The notes under the pieces are model-generated. The model ran no database searches. It worked only from the letters and a program-made list of their open reading frames with translations, and had not been told where the DNA came from. This document shows, one piece after another, positions 16,313-24,362 of a DNA stretch of 64,000 bases. The position numbers were made by a program, and so were the translations under genes. The number at the start of each line of letters is the position of its first letter. Position 1 is the first letter of the stretch. Origin of the DNA: Ancylobacter aquaticus (GTDB taxonomy: Bacteria; Pseudomonadota; Alphaproteobacteria; Rhizobiales; Xanthobacteraceae); contig NZ_SMFY01000001.1 in assembly GCF_004339465.1 (NCBI RefSeq), positions 372,001-436,000 of the forward strand, in the 5' to 3' direction.

Positions 16313-16347
16313 GCATAGCCTGGATGTAGGGCGGCAACGCTGCCGCC
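16273..16347 (-). promoter_or_regulatory. Putative ANTAR-target antitermination leader (module 2)
   Basis: On the minus strand, P1 (16330-16347) is a perfect GGCGGC-AGCGTT-GCCGCC hairpin, whose six-base loop has A1 and G4. Nine to ten bases later, P2 (16307-16321) is AGGC-TATGCA-GCC-C-T, with G4 but T at position 1, and a bulged C like the one in leader 1. The 3' arm of P2 is the 5' arm of the terminator at 16273-16312, so the two exclude each other. Located between amiR and the nitrilase gene. Confidence 0.72.
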
Positions 16348-16368
16348 ACGCTCACAAAGCGTTGGACC

Positions 16369-16398
16369 TATGGAAGCGCAGCGGCGGGGCCCTGTCAA
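16369..16398 (-). promoter_or_regulatory. Possible promoter of the nitrilase operon
   Basis: Minus-strand TTGACA at 16393-16398 and a weak -10 TCCATA at 16369-16374 (18-base spacing), just upstream of P1. This would give the nitrilase operon its own promoter, separate from amiC-amiR. Confidence 0.35.
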
Positions 16399-16456
16399 GC
16401 GTCAATGCACGGGATAAAGGCATGGCTTCATTTGCCCAGGACTTAGGCAACAGGCC

Positions 16457-17071
16457 TTACTTGTCCGGCTCGCCGTCGCGGTCGAGTTCCGCCAGCATGG
16501 CGTGGGCGTTGATGATCGAGCCGGCGATGGTGCCGATCGGCACCCGCTTGGCGGTCGCCTGCTTGCGCAGGAACTGATAGGCGTCGTCCTCGGAGAGGTT
16601 GCGCAGGCCCATCAAGAGCCGCGTCGCCTTCTCGACATCGCGGCGGGTGCGCAGCGTGTCTTCCAGCTTGCCGATCTTGGCCAGCAGCCGCCCCTCATAA
16701 CCGCGCTGCGACAGCGCCAGCACGAGGCTGGAGAGCACGCCGGAGGCACGGATCGGGCGCACCAGCACGCCATGCGCGCTGGAATCCAGCAGCGCCTTCA
16801 GCACGGTCGGGTTCTCATAGTCGACGATGGCGATATGGGCGATGGCAAGGTCCGCCATCCGCCATGGCATCGAACTGCGTGTGTCGCGGTCGAGCAGGAA
16901 GAACACCGCGTCGAGCGGCAGCGGCAGCTGCGAGGGCGGAGGCCAGACCACCTGCACCTGGCAGCCGATGCGCTGGAGCTGGCGCACCAGATCGTCGCCA
17001 TCCTGGTCGCGCGGATGCACCACGGCGACGCGCGTGTTGCGCAGGTTCTGGATGAGCTGCGAGGCGCTCAT
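16457..17071 (-). CDS. amiR: AmiR-like ANTAR-domain antiterminator (module 2)
   Basis: 204-residue RNA-binding regulator. Residues 1-125 form an AmiR-type pseudo-receiver, with no standard phospho-acceptor context (AVFFLLDRDT). A coiled segment IGKLEDTLRTRRDVEKA and a canonical ANTAR domain (KATRLLMGLRNLSEDDAYQF... then IGTIAGSIINAHAML) follow at about 140-198. It is 33 bases after the amiC-like gene and directly upstream of the leader with a terminator and hexaloop hairpins that it should bind. No other regulator stands nearby. Confidence 0.9.
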   Translation of the reverse strand: MSASQLIQNLRNTRVAVVHPRDQDGDDLVRQLQRIGCQVQVVWPPPSQLPLPLDAVFFLLDRDTRSSMPWRMADLAIAHIAIVDYENPTVLKALLDSSAHGVLVRPIRASGVLSSLVLALSQRGYEGRLLAKIGKLEDTLRTRRDVEKATRLLMGLRNLSEDDAYQFLRKQATAKRVPIGTIAGSIINAHAMLAELDRDGEPDK

Positions 17072-17104
17072 GCCGGCCGCCCGCCGGCGTTCTCCGGCGC
17101 GTCC

Positions 17105-18262
17105 TCACGCATGGTCGTAGATGTGGTCGACGAGGTAGGGGTCGGGCTTCACCGGCGCCTTGGCCTCCCACACCACGTCAAAATCGCCATGCTCGTTCAC
17201 CATGCCGATGCGCGGCAGCAGATAGGTGTGGTTGTTGTCGGGGTCGATGCGGATGCGGCCCTGCGGCGCGTCGTACTCGGTGCCGAGCGCGGCGTCGACC
17301 AGGCGCTGGGTGTCGAGCGACTTCGCCCGGGCCAGCGCATCGGCAAAGAGATGGATCTGGAAATAGGCCGCCTCCGCATACATCGTCACCGCCGCGTCGC
17401 GGCCGAAGCGGGCCCGGTAGGCGGCGACGAAGCGGCGATTGGCCGGGGTGTCGACGGTGGAGAAATAGGGCGCCGAGGTGATGTGGCCAACGCACAGTTC
17501 CGGCCCGATGGCGCGGATCTCGCCTTCCGCCATGGTGAGGCTGGCGATGGGCATGGTGCGCGGGTCGAGCCCTGCCTCGCGGAAGATGCGGTAGAGCAGG
17601 TGCGCGCCCTGGCCGACAACGGTGGAGAACACGACGGAGGGCGCGCGGCGGCGGATATCCTCCACCACGCGGCGGATCTGGTCTTCGTGCGGCTGCTCCG
17701 GCACATAGGCTTCCGCCACCACCTCGCCGCCCTCGCGCGAGACGAGGTCGCGCATGATGCGGTTGGATTCGCGAGGGTAGATGTAGTCCGAGCCGACAAG
17801 GTAGAAGCGCGGCCCGAAGCGGGACAGCAGATGCCGCGCGAGCTGCAGGCTGTTCTGGTTCGGCGCCGCCCCGGTGTAGATCACGTTCGGCGAGTACTCG
17901 AAGCCCTCATAGAGCGAGGGGTACCAGAGTAGAGCGTTGCGGCGCTCCACCGTGGCGAGGATCGCCTTGCGGCAGGAGGAGGTGCAGCAGCCGAAGATGG
18001 TGCTGATGCCGTCCTCGGTCAGCAGCCGCTCGGCGGAGCGGCGATAAAGCTCGGGGCTCGATTCCGGGTCGTAGCACACCGGCTCGATCGGCCGGCCGAG
18101 AACGCCGCCAGCGAGGTTGATCTCCTCGATGGCGAGGGCCGTGCCGCGAAAATGCTCGGTCTCCGGCTCGCGCATGTGCCCCTTGCGGGAGAACAGCACG
18201 CCGACCCGCCAGGGCGTGCCCGAGGCACCGGAACCGTTCTCTGCGCTGCCGAATGTCGTCAC
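17105..18262 (-). CDS. amiC: AmiC-like cytoplasmic ligand sensor (module 2)
   Basis: 385-residue protein of the AmiC family. The binding-protein fold starts 'WRVGVLFSRKGHMREPETEHFRG' and has 'GCCTSSCRKAILATVERRNALLWYPSLYEGFEYSPN', closely parallel to the module 1 sensor. No signal peptide, so it acts in the cytoplasm and should restrain the AmiR protein encoded next. I chose the GTG at 18262, which has AAGGG about 9 bases upstream; the region above it is a low-complexity Arg/Pro translation. No ANTAR-type leader was visible upstream, so this sensor is wired differently from the module 1 sensor. Confidence 0.87.
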   Translation of the reverse strand: MTTFGSAENGSGASGTPWRVGVLFSRKGHMREPETEHFRGTALAIEEINLAGGVLGRPIEPVCYDPESSPELYRRSAERLLTEDGISTIFGCCTSSCRKAILATVERRNALLWYPSLYEGFEYSPNVIYTGAAPNQNSLQLARHLLSRFGPRFYLVGSDYIYPRESNRIMRDLVSREGGEVVAEAYVPEQPHEDQIRRVVEDIRRRAPSVVFSTVVGQGAHLLYRIFREAGLDPRTMPIASLTMAEGEIRAIGPELCVGHITSAPYFSTVDTPANRRFVAAYRARFGRDAAVTMYAEAAYFQIHLFADALARAKSLDTQRLVDAALGTEYDAPQGRIRIDPDNNHTYLLPRIGMVNEHGDFDVVWEAKAPVKPDPYLVDHIYDHA

Positions 18263-18673
18263 CGGCCTGCCCTTGCCCTGTTGCCGCCCGCGCGTCCCGC
18301 ACCCGGCGCCCGGTCCGGGATTTCCGCGACGCCGGGCCGGCCCGTTTTGGCGCGCGGGCACGCGGCAGGTCAAGTGCGCGCGTCCGGCAAGGCCCATCGG
18401 GGAGGCAGGATGCTGATTTATCGGGCGGCCATTCTGGCAAAAATGACATTAAGCCGGAAGCTGAGCCAAGAACATCATCGTCACGCGGCTGATGTGGGCA
18501 CGGCAACGGCAAGAAGTGATCAGATGACGTGTCAAAAGCGTCATTATAAGCGTTGCGTTCGCCCCGCCGCATGGGCAGGCTGTAAACCTGCGCCCTATTT
18601 CGCCTTGTCTCGCAGCACGGGGCAATTTCTCATGGCGCCAATATCTCGAATATTCGGGAACCGGAGAGCGCAC
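18263..18673. promoter_or_regulatory. Divergent regulatory region between amiC (module 2) and the NitT/TauT-type operon
   Basis: 411 bases without a gene. Toward the plus-strand operon there is an ATGACG-N9-CGTCAT inverted repeat at 18524-18544, directly before a -10-like TATAAG at 18545-18550, so a bound protein could block or recruit polymerase. A second inverted repeat, ACATCA-N12-TGATGT, lies at 18472-18495. A hairpin GGGC-AGG...CCT-GCGCCC is at 18573-18595 in the likely transcript leader. GGAG is 8 bases before the ATG at 18674. The regulator is unknown. Confidence 0.45.
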
Positions 18674-19696
18674 ATGCCCACATTCTTCCGCAACGGCGTC
18701 GATCGTCGCAACTTCCTCAAGACCACGGCGGTGGCGGCCGGCGGCCTTGTCGCCATGCCCTATGTCGCCACCCGCGCCATTGCGGCGCCGCTGAAGACGG
18801 TGAATTTCAGCGAGGCAGTGCACAATCTCGGTTACATCAACCTTTATGTCGGCATGCATGACGGCATCTTCGAGAAGCACGGGCTCGACATGAAGGTTTC
18901 CGCCGCCGGCGGCGACACCCAGACCTTTGCCGCCGTGCTCGGCGGTTCGGCCGATTTCGCCATCGGCGACGCCACCATGGCGCAGATTTCGCGCGAGAAT
19001 GGCGGGCCCGGCGTCGTCGTCGGCACGGTGGTGCAGCGCGCGCATTATTTCGGCGTGTCGAAGACCATGGAGCCCTTCACCGATCCGAAGGACCTGAAGG
19101 GCAAGAAGGTCGTCACCTCGCCTGAGCCCAACACCAATTATTCCGTGACCAAGCGCATGGTCGAGCAGGCCGGCCTCAAGCTCGGCACCGATGTCACCAT
19201 CGTCCCGGTCAGCCCCGGCACCGAGATCGGCGCCATGCTGGCGGGCCAGGCCGACATGGCGGTCGCCTACCAGCCGAGCGTCGCCGCCGCCGAGGCGCAG
19301 GGCTCCAAGGTGGTGTTCGACTTCTCGAACTATATCGGCCCGTTCTGCAATACCGGCATCATGGTGCTGCCCACCACCATCGCCAAGGACCCGGAAATGG
19401 TGCAGGCGCTGGTCACGGCGTTCGAGGAAGCCTCGCGCAAGACCTATGCCGACCCGGCCTTCGCCAAGAAAGTGGCGCGGCTCGAATTCCCCGACCTGCC
19501 GGGTGAGGTCGTCGACAAGGCGATCGACGCCCAGCTGAAATATCTCATCCCGGCGCAGTCGGTCGTCACCAAGCCTGACCAGTGGAAGAACCTGATGGAC
19601 ATGCAGATCTACCTCGGCAACATCAAGGGCACGGTAAGCTTCGACCAGATCATCGACAATTCCTTCGCCGACAAGGCCGTCAAGCAGCTCGGGTGA
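18674..19696 (+). CDS. NitT/TauT-family periplasmic substrate-binding protein
   Basis: 340-residue binding protein of the nitrate/sulfonate/pyrimidine-precursor type (NMT1/SsuA-like fold). It has a twin-arginine signal (D-R-R-N-F-L-K at residues 10-16) followed by a hydrophobic stretch ending at 'TRAIAAP', so it is exported folded. The mature start 'KTVNFSEAVHNLGYINLYVGMHDGIFEKHGLDM' matches the family. It is the first gene of a four-gene set with ATPase, permease and an acetamidase/formamidase, so an amide-bearing or amide-yielding ligand is likely. The stop codon overlaps the ATPase start. Confidence 0.88.
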   Translation: MPTFFRNGVDRRNFLKTTAVAAGGLVAMPYVATRAIAAPLKTVNFSEAVHNLGYINLYVGMHDGIFEKHGLDMKVSAAGGDTQTFAAVLGGSADFAIGDATMAQISRENGGPGVVVGTVVQRAHYFGVSKTMEPFTDPKDLKGKKVVTSPEPNTNYSVTKRMVEQAGLKLGTDVTIVPVSPGTEIGAMLAGQADMAVAYQPSVAAAEAQGSKVVFDFSNYIGPFCNTGIMVLPTTIAKDPEMVQALVTAFEEASRKTYADPAFAKKVARLEFPDLPGEVVDKAIDAQLKYLIPAQSVVTKPDQWKNLMDMQIYLGNIKGTVSFDQIIDNSFADKAVKQLG

Positions 19697-20520
19697 GCAC
19701 GGTGGCCTCTCCCGCCCTCGCGGCGAAGGCGGGTGCGCCGGCGGCAGCCGGCGTCCCCCCGCTCAAGGTCGAGCACGTGGCCAAGAGCTTCGATGCCGAC
19801 GGGCGGGTCGTCCCTGTTATCGGCGACCTGTCCCTGACGCTGAACGAGGGCGAGATCGTCGCTATCGTCGGCCCCTCCGGCTGCGGCAAGACCACGCTGC
19901 TCAACACGCTGTGCGGCCTCATCGCCCCCGATTCCGGCCGGGTGAGCTGGTTCGGCGAGGCGATGTCCGGCCAGCCCGCCGGCGTCGGCTACATGTTGCA
20001 GAAGGACCTGCTGCTGCCCTGGCGGACGGCGCTGCGCAACGTGATGCTCGGGCTGGAGATACGCGGCGTGCCGGCCTCCGAAGCCGAGGAGCGCAGCCAT
20101 GTGATGCTCGACAAGCTCGGCCTGCATGGTTTCGCCGACCATTACCCCACCACGCTGTCGGGCGGCATGCGCCAGCGCGTGGCGCTGGCCCGCACGCTGG
20201 TGAACGAGCCCGACGTGCTGCTGCTCGACGAGCCTTTCGCCGCGCTCGACTTCCAGACCAAGCTGCTGATCGAGAGCGACACTGCCAAGCTGGTGCGCGA
20301 GAGCCGGCGCTCGGTGCTGCTCATCACCCATGACATCGAGGAGGCGGTCTCCATCGCCGACCGGGTGATCGTGCTGAGCAAGCGCCCGACGCGGGTGAAG
20401 GCGGTCTACGACATCGCACTCGGCACCGAGCGCACCGACATGATCGCCGCCCGCGAGAGCGCGGGCTTCGTGGATTATGTCCGGCGCATCTGGTCCGATC
20501 TCGACGTGACGCGGAACTAG
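19693..20520 (+). CDS. NitT/TauT-family ABC transporter ATP-binding protein
   Basis: 275-residue ATPase energising the importer. Walker A GPSGCGKTT is near residue 60, the Q-loop follows, the signature [14 protein letters not shown] is near 155, and Walker B VLLLDEPFAALD near 176, with the D-loop and switch His in 'LLITHDIEEAV'. That set is typical of SsuB/TauB. The GTG start at 19693 overlaps the stop of the binding-protein gene (GTGA), so I took it rather than an in-frame start inside that gene. Confidence 0.9.
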   Translation: MSTVASPALAAKAGAPAAAGVPPLKVEHVAKSFDADGRVVPVIGDLSLTLNEGEIVAIVGPSGCGKTTLLNTLCGLIAPDSGRVSWFGEAMSGQPAGVGYMLQKDLLLPWRTALRNVMLGLEIRGVPASEAEERSHVMLDKLGLHGFADHYPTTLSGGMRQRVALARTLVNEPDVLLLDEPFAALDFQTKLLIESDTAKLVRESRRSVLLITHDIEEAVSIADRVIVLSKRPTRVKAVYDIALGTERTDMIAARESAGFVDYVRRIWSDLDVTRN

Positions 20521-20530
20521 GAGGAACGCC

Positions 20531-21409
20531 ATGAACGGTTCCCCCCCTCCGCCGCGCGCCGGCGCCCCTGCTGGTGTCGACGCCGCGGCGCACGCCGCCG
20601 CCGAAGACGCTGCCAGCATGCGCCTGGCGGCGCACCGGCGCTCGCGCCTGCGCGCCAGCCTGCTGGTGCTGGCGAGCCAGATTGCGCTGCTGGCGGCCTT
20701 CATCGCCTTCTGGGAATACATGACCGCCTTCGACAAGCAGGCGGCCTTCATGTTCGGCTCGCCCTCCGCCATCGGCGGCTTTCTGCTGACCATGGCGCGC
20801 GACGGCAGCCTGTGGCGCGACACCTATGTGACCGGGGTGGAGACGCTGCTCGGCTTTCTGGTGGGGAACGTCATCGGCACGCTGGTCGGGCTGTCGCTGT
20901 GGTATTCGCGCTTCGTCTCGCGGGTCATCGAGCCCTTCGTCATCGCGCTCGGCTCGATCCCGATCATCGCGCTGGCGCCGATCATCATCATCTGGTTCGG
21001 CACCGGGCTGACCTCCAAGATCGCCATGTCGACGCTCTCCGTGGTCATCGTGGCGCTGGTGACGTCCTACAAGGGCGCGGTCGGGGTCGATGACGACCAG
21101 ATCAACCTGATGCGGACGCTCGGCGCCTCGAAGTTCCAGATCTTCCGCAAGCTGGTGGTGCCGGCCTCGTTGAGCGATATCTTCGCCGGCTTCCGGCTCA
21201 CCGTCGGCTTCGCCCTCATCGGCGCCATCGTCGGCGAGTTCATGTCGTCCTCGGAAGGGCTCGGCCACGCCATCTTCAAGGCCGGCTCGCTCTACATCAT
21301 CCCCAAGGTGTTCGCCGCGCTGGTCGCCACCATCGCGCTCGCGCTTGTCCTAACCTTCATCGTCGGAAAGGTCGAAAAGCTGCTCATGCCCTGGCGCCGC
21401 CTGGGCTGA
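20531..21409 (+). CDS. NitT/TauT-family ABC transporter permease
   Basis: 292-residue inner-membrane permease with about six helices and the EAA-loop region 'LMRTLGASKFQIFRKLVVPASLSDIFAGFRLTVGFALIGAIVGEF', which is typical of SsuC/TauC. An Ala- and Pro-rich cytoplasmic N-terminus of about 45 residues precedes the first helix. AGGAGG stands just upstream of the ATG. Confidence 0.9.
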   Translation: MNGSPPPPRAGAPAGVDAAAHAAAEDAASMRLAAHRRSRLRASLLVLASQIALLAAFIAFWEYMTAFDKQAAFMFGSPSAIGGFLLTMARDGSLWRDTYVTGVETLLGFLVGNVIGTLVGLSLWYSRFVSRVIEPFVIALGSIPIIALAPIIIIWFGTGLTSKIAMSTLSVVIVALVTSYKGAVGVDDDQINLMRTLGASKFQIFRKLVVPASLSDIFAGFRLTVGFALIGAIVGEFMSSSEGLGHAIFKAGSLYIIPKVFAALVATIALALVLTFIVGKVEKLLMPWRRLG

Positions 21410-21451
21410 GAGGTGTTTCGACCGTCCGCGTCAGTGCCCAGAGGAGTGACC

Positions 21452-22375
21452 ATGAACCAGCGTGTCAGCAAGGCCGGCAACATCAAATACGCCCTGTCGG
21501 CGAACGATGCCTTTGTCGCGGCTGTCTCGCCCGGCGAGACCTTCGTCGTCGAATGCGCCATCAACGCCAATGACGGCACCATCCGCCATCTCGGCCAGCA
21601 GCTCACCGAAGCGGATGTCGACCTGCCCTTCGTCAACGGCGCCACCGGGCCGATCGAGGTGAAGGGTGCCAAGCGCGGCGACATGCTGAAGCTGGAGATC
21701 ATCGGCATGGAGCTCGACACGCTCGGCTTCACCGCGTTGTGGCCGGGCATCGGCATGTTCCCGGACTGGGTGCGGCAGAAGGAGTTCGGCCATCTCACCC
21801 GCGTCGTCGAGGTGAAGGACGGGATCGTCCACTGGAGCGACAAGGTGAAGCTGCCGGTGCGCCCGATGATCGGCGTCGCCGGTGTCGCGCCTGTCCATGG
21901 CGGCGTGCTCACCGTCGACAACGGCACCCATGGCGGAAATCTCGACGTGCAGGAGATCACCCCCGGCAACAGTGTGATGTTCCGCGTCAACCATGACGGT
22001 GCCCATCTCTTCCTCGGCGATTGCCACGCGCTGCAGGGCGATGGCGAGGCCAATGGCATGGGCGCCATCGAGATCGGCGCCACGCTCACCGTGCGGGTGA
22101 TGCTGGAGGAGGCGCCGAAGCGGCTCAATCACCCCCGCATCGAAACCCCGACGCATATCTGCACGCTCGGCTGCGCCCGCCCGCTTGAGGACGCCATGCG
22201 GATCGCCTTCCAGGAGATGATCTACTGGCTGGAGGACGACTACGGCATCCCGGCGGCGGAAGGCTACATGCTGCTCGGCCAGATCGCCGAGGCCCGCTGC
22301 ACGCAGGTGGTGAATCCCAAATACACCTATATCTGCAAGGTCGACAAAAGCGTGCTCGCCCAGTTCGCCGGCTAG
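21452..22375 (+). CDS. Acetamidase/formamidase family amidohydrolase
   Basis: 307-residue member of the FmdA/AmdA family, which hydrolyses formamide or acetamide-like amides to the acid and ammonia. It shows 'HGGNLDVQEITPGNSVMFRVNHDGAHLFLGDCHALQGDGEANGMGAIE', the family core with metal-binding His/Asp/Glu. AGAGGAG lies upstream of the ATG at 21452. It is 42 bases after the permease gene, and very likely acts on the compound brought in by that transporter, giving ammonia for growth. The substrate could also be a larger amide. Confidence 0.9.
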   Translation: MNQRVSKAGNIKYALSANDAFVAAVSPGETFVVECAINANDGTIRHLGQQLTEADVDLPFVNGATGPIEVKGAKRGDMLKLEIIGMELDTLGFTALWPGIGMFPDWVRQKEFGHLTRVVEVKDGIVHWSDKVKLPVRPMIGVAGVAPVHGGVLTVDNGTHGGNLDVQEITPGNSVMFRVNHDGAHLFLGDCHALQGDGEANGMGAIEIGATLTVRVMLEEAPKRLNHPRIETPTHICTLGCARPLEDAMRIAFQEMIYWLEDDYGIPAAEGYMLLGQIAEARCTQVVNPKYTYICKVDKSVLAQFAG

Positions 22376-22380
22376 CGTGC

Positions 22381-22410
22381 GATCCGATCAGATCGGATCA
22401 ATCTGATCGG
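22381..22410. repeat. Two overlapping GATC-rich palindromes after the acetamidase gene
   Basis: Palindrome A is GATCCGATC-A-GATCGGATC (22381-22399). Palindrome B is CCGATCAGAT-CGGATCA-ATCTGATCGG (22384-22410). They share bases, so only one can fold at a time, and five GATC sites fall in this stretch. There is no T tract. It sits between convergent genes, so it may end transcription or bind a protein. Confidence 0.7.
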
Positions 22411-22490
22411 TCAGTCGCCCTCTAACTCCATGATAGAGAACGCGTTATCCGCTCAACTTGCGTTGCAAGCTGATCGGCGCGTGCTCCAGG

Positions 22491-24362
22491 TCAGCGCGGG
22501 GAGGCGGCGGCGGGGAAGGCGACCACGTTTTCCTCCCGCCGCGCCAGCTCGCCGGCGATCTCCACCAGCTGGTGCGGGGTGAAGGGCTTGCCGATGACAG
22601 GGGCGTGGCCGAAGGCGGCGGGCAGGCTCTCGCGGCCATAGCCGCTGACGAAGGCGAAGCGAATGCCGCGCCGGGTCAGCGCGGCGGCCAGCGCATCCAC
22701 CGGCTTGCCGTGGAGATTGCCATCGAGCAGGGCGGCGTGGAAGTTCTCGCCCTCGATCATCGCCAGCGCCTCCTCGACCGTGCGCGCCGGGCCGCACACC
22801 GTGGCGCCGGCATCTTCGAGAACCGCGATGAGTTCGAGTGCCACGAGTGCCTCGTCCTCGACCACCAGAATGCGGCAGCCATCGAGCGCCTGCGCCCCGC
22901 GCGACGGGACGGCCCCGCCGGTGGCCGGCGCCCGTGCCGTCCGCTCCGCGCTCGGGGTGGCAGGGCCGTCGAGCTTCATCGCGAGGTCCCAGACCACGCC
23001 GTCGCTGCGGAAGGAGACCGACGAGGTGCCGCCGTCCGATTTCATGCTGCTGTCGATGAGGGTCGAACCGAAGCCGCGCTTGAGCGGCGCCTGCACCGGC
23101 GGGCCGCCGCTTTCCTGCCAGCGCAGCTGAAGCTGCTCGCCCTCCACAGACCATTCCAGCACGACCCGGCCGGTGGGCCGGGAGAAGGCGCCGTATTTGA
23201 GCGCATTGGTCGCCAGCTCGTGCAGGATCAGCGCCAGCCGCAGCGCCGGCTGCGGCAGCAGCTGCACCCGGGGGCCGCTGGCGTGGAGCCGCGCGGGATC
23301 GACCGCGCCGAGACGAAGCTGGTCATGGACGAGGTCCATGAGGTCGGCCCCCTGCCAGGTGCGGTCGCTCAGCATGCCATGGGCGCGCGCCAGCGCCTGG
23401 ATGCGGCCGGAGAAGGTGTCGGAGAACTGGTCGGGATTGCGGGTATGGCGCAGGGTCTGGGTCGCGATGGCCTGCACGCTGGCCAGCGTGTTCTTCACCC
23501 GGTGGTTCAGTTCCCCAATGAGCAGAAGCTGGGTCTCTTCGGCGCGGCGGCGGTCGGTGATGTCGAGAATCTGCACGCTCAGCGAGACCGGCGTGCCGTC
23601 CGGGCGGCGCAGCACCGAGCTGTACCATTCGCAGTCGAGCATGCTGCCGTCGCGGGCGCGGCAGCGCACCGTGTCGTGCCCGCGCTGGTGCGAGGTGTCC
23701 GCCATCGAGGCGGAGAACAGCGTGACCAGATCGGCGATGCAGCTGTCCGGCATCCAGCCGAGTTCGGCGAGCGGATGGCCGATCATCTCCGGCGCGGTCC
23801 AGCCGAACATGCGCTCGGCGCCCTTGGACCAGCCGAGCAGCCGCATGTCCGGGTCGAACTCGACAATGGCGAGCGGCGAATTGTCGGTGTGCGCCTGAAG
23901 CCGGTCGAGCGCGCCCTTCAGCTCCGCCGCGGCGGTGGCCAGCGCGTTCTTTTGCAAGGCCAGCTGCTCATGCTGGCGGGCAATGGAGAAGAACACATCG
24001 GCCTTGCTCTTGAGGATCAGCGGGTCGATCGGCTTGTAGATGAAATCGACCGCACCGGCCTCGTAGCCCTTGAAGCGGCGGCCCTCATCGGTAGCGGCGG
24101 CGGTGACGAAGATGATCGGCACGCGCCGCGTGCGCCCGGTGCCGCGCATCATCTCGGCCAGCTCGAAGCCGTCCATGTCCGGCATCTGCACGTCGAGCAA
24201 GGCGAGGGCGAAATCGTGCTCCAGCAGAAGCTCCAGCGCCTCGATCCCGGAGCGAGCCTTGTAGAGGGCCAGCCCGTCGCGCTTGAGCAGAGCCTCCAGC
24301 GCGCGCAGATTTTCCGGGATATCGTCGACAAGGAGGAATTTAACCGGCTCAGGCGACGCCAT
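22491..24362 (-). CDS. Hybrid sensor kinase, HWE type: receiver-PAS-kinase-receiver
   Basis: 623-residue cytoplasmic signalling protein. A first receiver covers residues 6-125, with phospho-acceptor D57 in LLDVQMPDMDG. A short coiled segment and a PAS domain follow at about 155-270. The kinase of the HWE/HisKA_2 family has phospho-His H287 in GELNHRVKNTLASVQAI, then ATP-binding N in 'ELATNALKYGA'. A second receiver at about 500-605 has Asp in ALLDGNLHG. HWE kinases are frequent in alphaproteobacterial stress signalling. It overlaps the end of the CheR gene by 14 bases. I chose the ATG at 24362 that opens the receiver. Confidence 0.85.
   Translation of the reverse strand: MASPEPVKFLLVDDIPENLRALEALLKRDGLALYKARSGIEALELLLEHDFALALLDVQMPDMDGFELAEMMRGTGRTRRVPIIFVTAAATDEGRRFKGYEAGAVDFIYKPIDPLILKSKADVFFSIARQHEQLALQKNALATAAAELKGALDRLQAHTDNSPLAIVEFDPDMRLLGWSKGAERMFGWTAPEMIGHPLAELGWMPDSCIADLVTLFSASMADTSHQRGHDTVRCRARDGSMLDCEWYSSVLRRPDGTPVSLSVQILDITDRRRAEETQLLLIGELNHRVKNTLASVQAIATQTLRHTRNPDQFSDTFSGRIQALARAHGMLSDRTWQGADLMDLVHDQLRLGAVDPARLHASGPRVQLLPQPALRLALILHELATNALKYGAFSRPTGRVVLEWSVEGEQLQLRWQESGGPPVQAPLKRGFGSTLIDSSMKSDGGTSSVSFRSDGVVWDLAMKLDGPATPSAERTARAPATGGAVPSRGAQALDGCRILVVEDEALVALELIAVLEDAGATVCGPARTVEEALAMIEGENFHAALLDGNLHGKPVDALAAALTRRGIRFAFVSGYGRESLPAAFGHAPVIGKPFTPHQLVEIAGELARREENVVAFPAAASPR

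Noticed and set aside
18573..18595. Hairpin GGGC-AGG...CCT-GCGCCC in the leader of the NitT/TauT operon as a third ANTAR target
   Set aside because: The loop is seven bases and lacks A1/G4, no second hexaloop hairpin or T-tract terminator follows.
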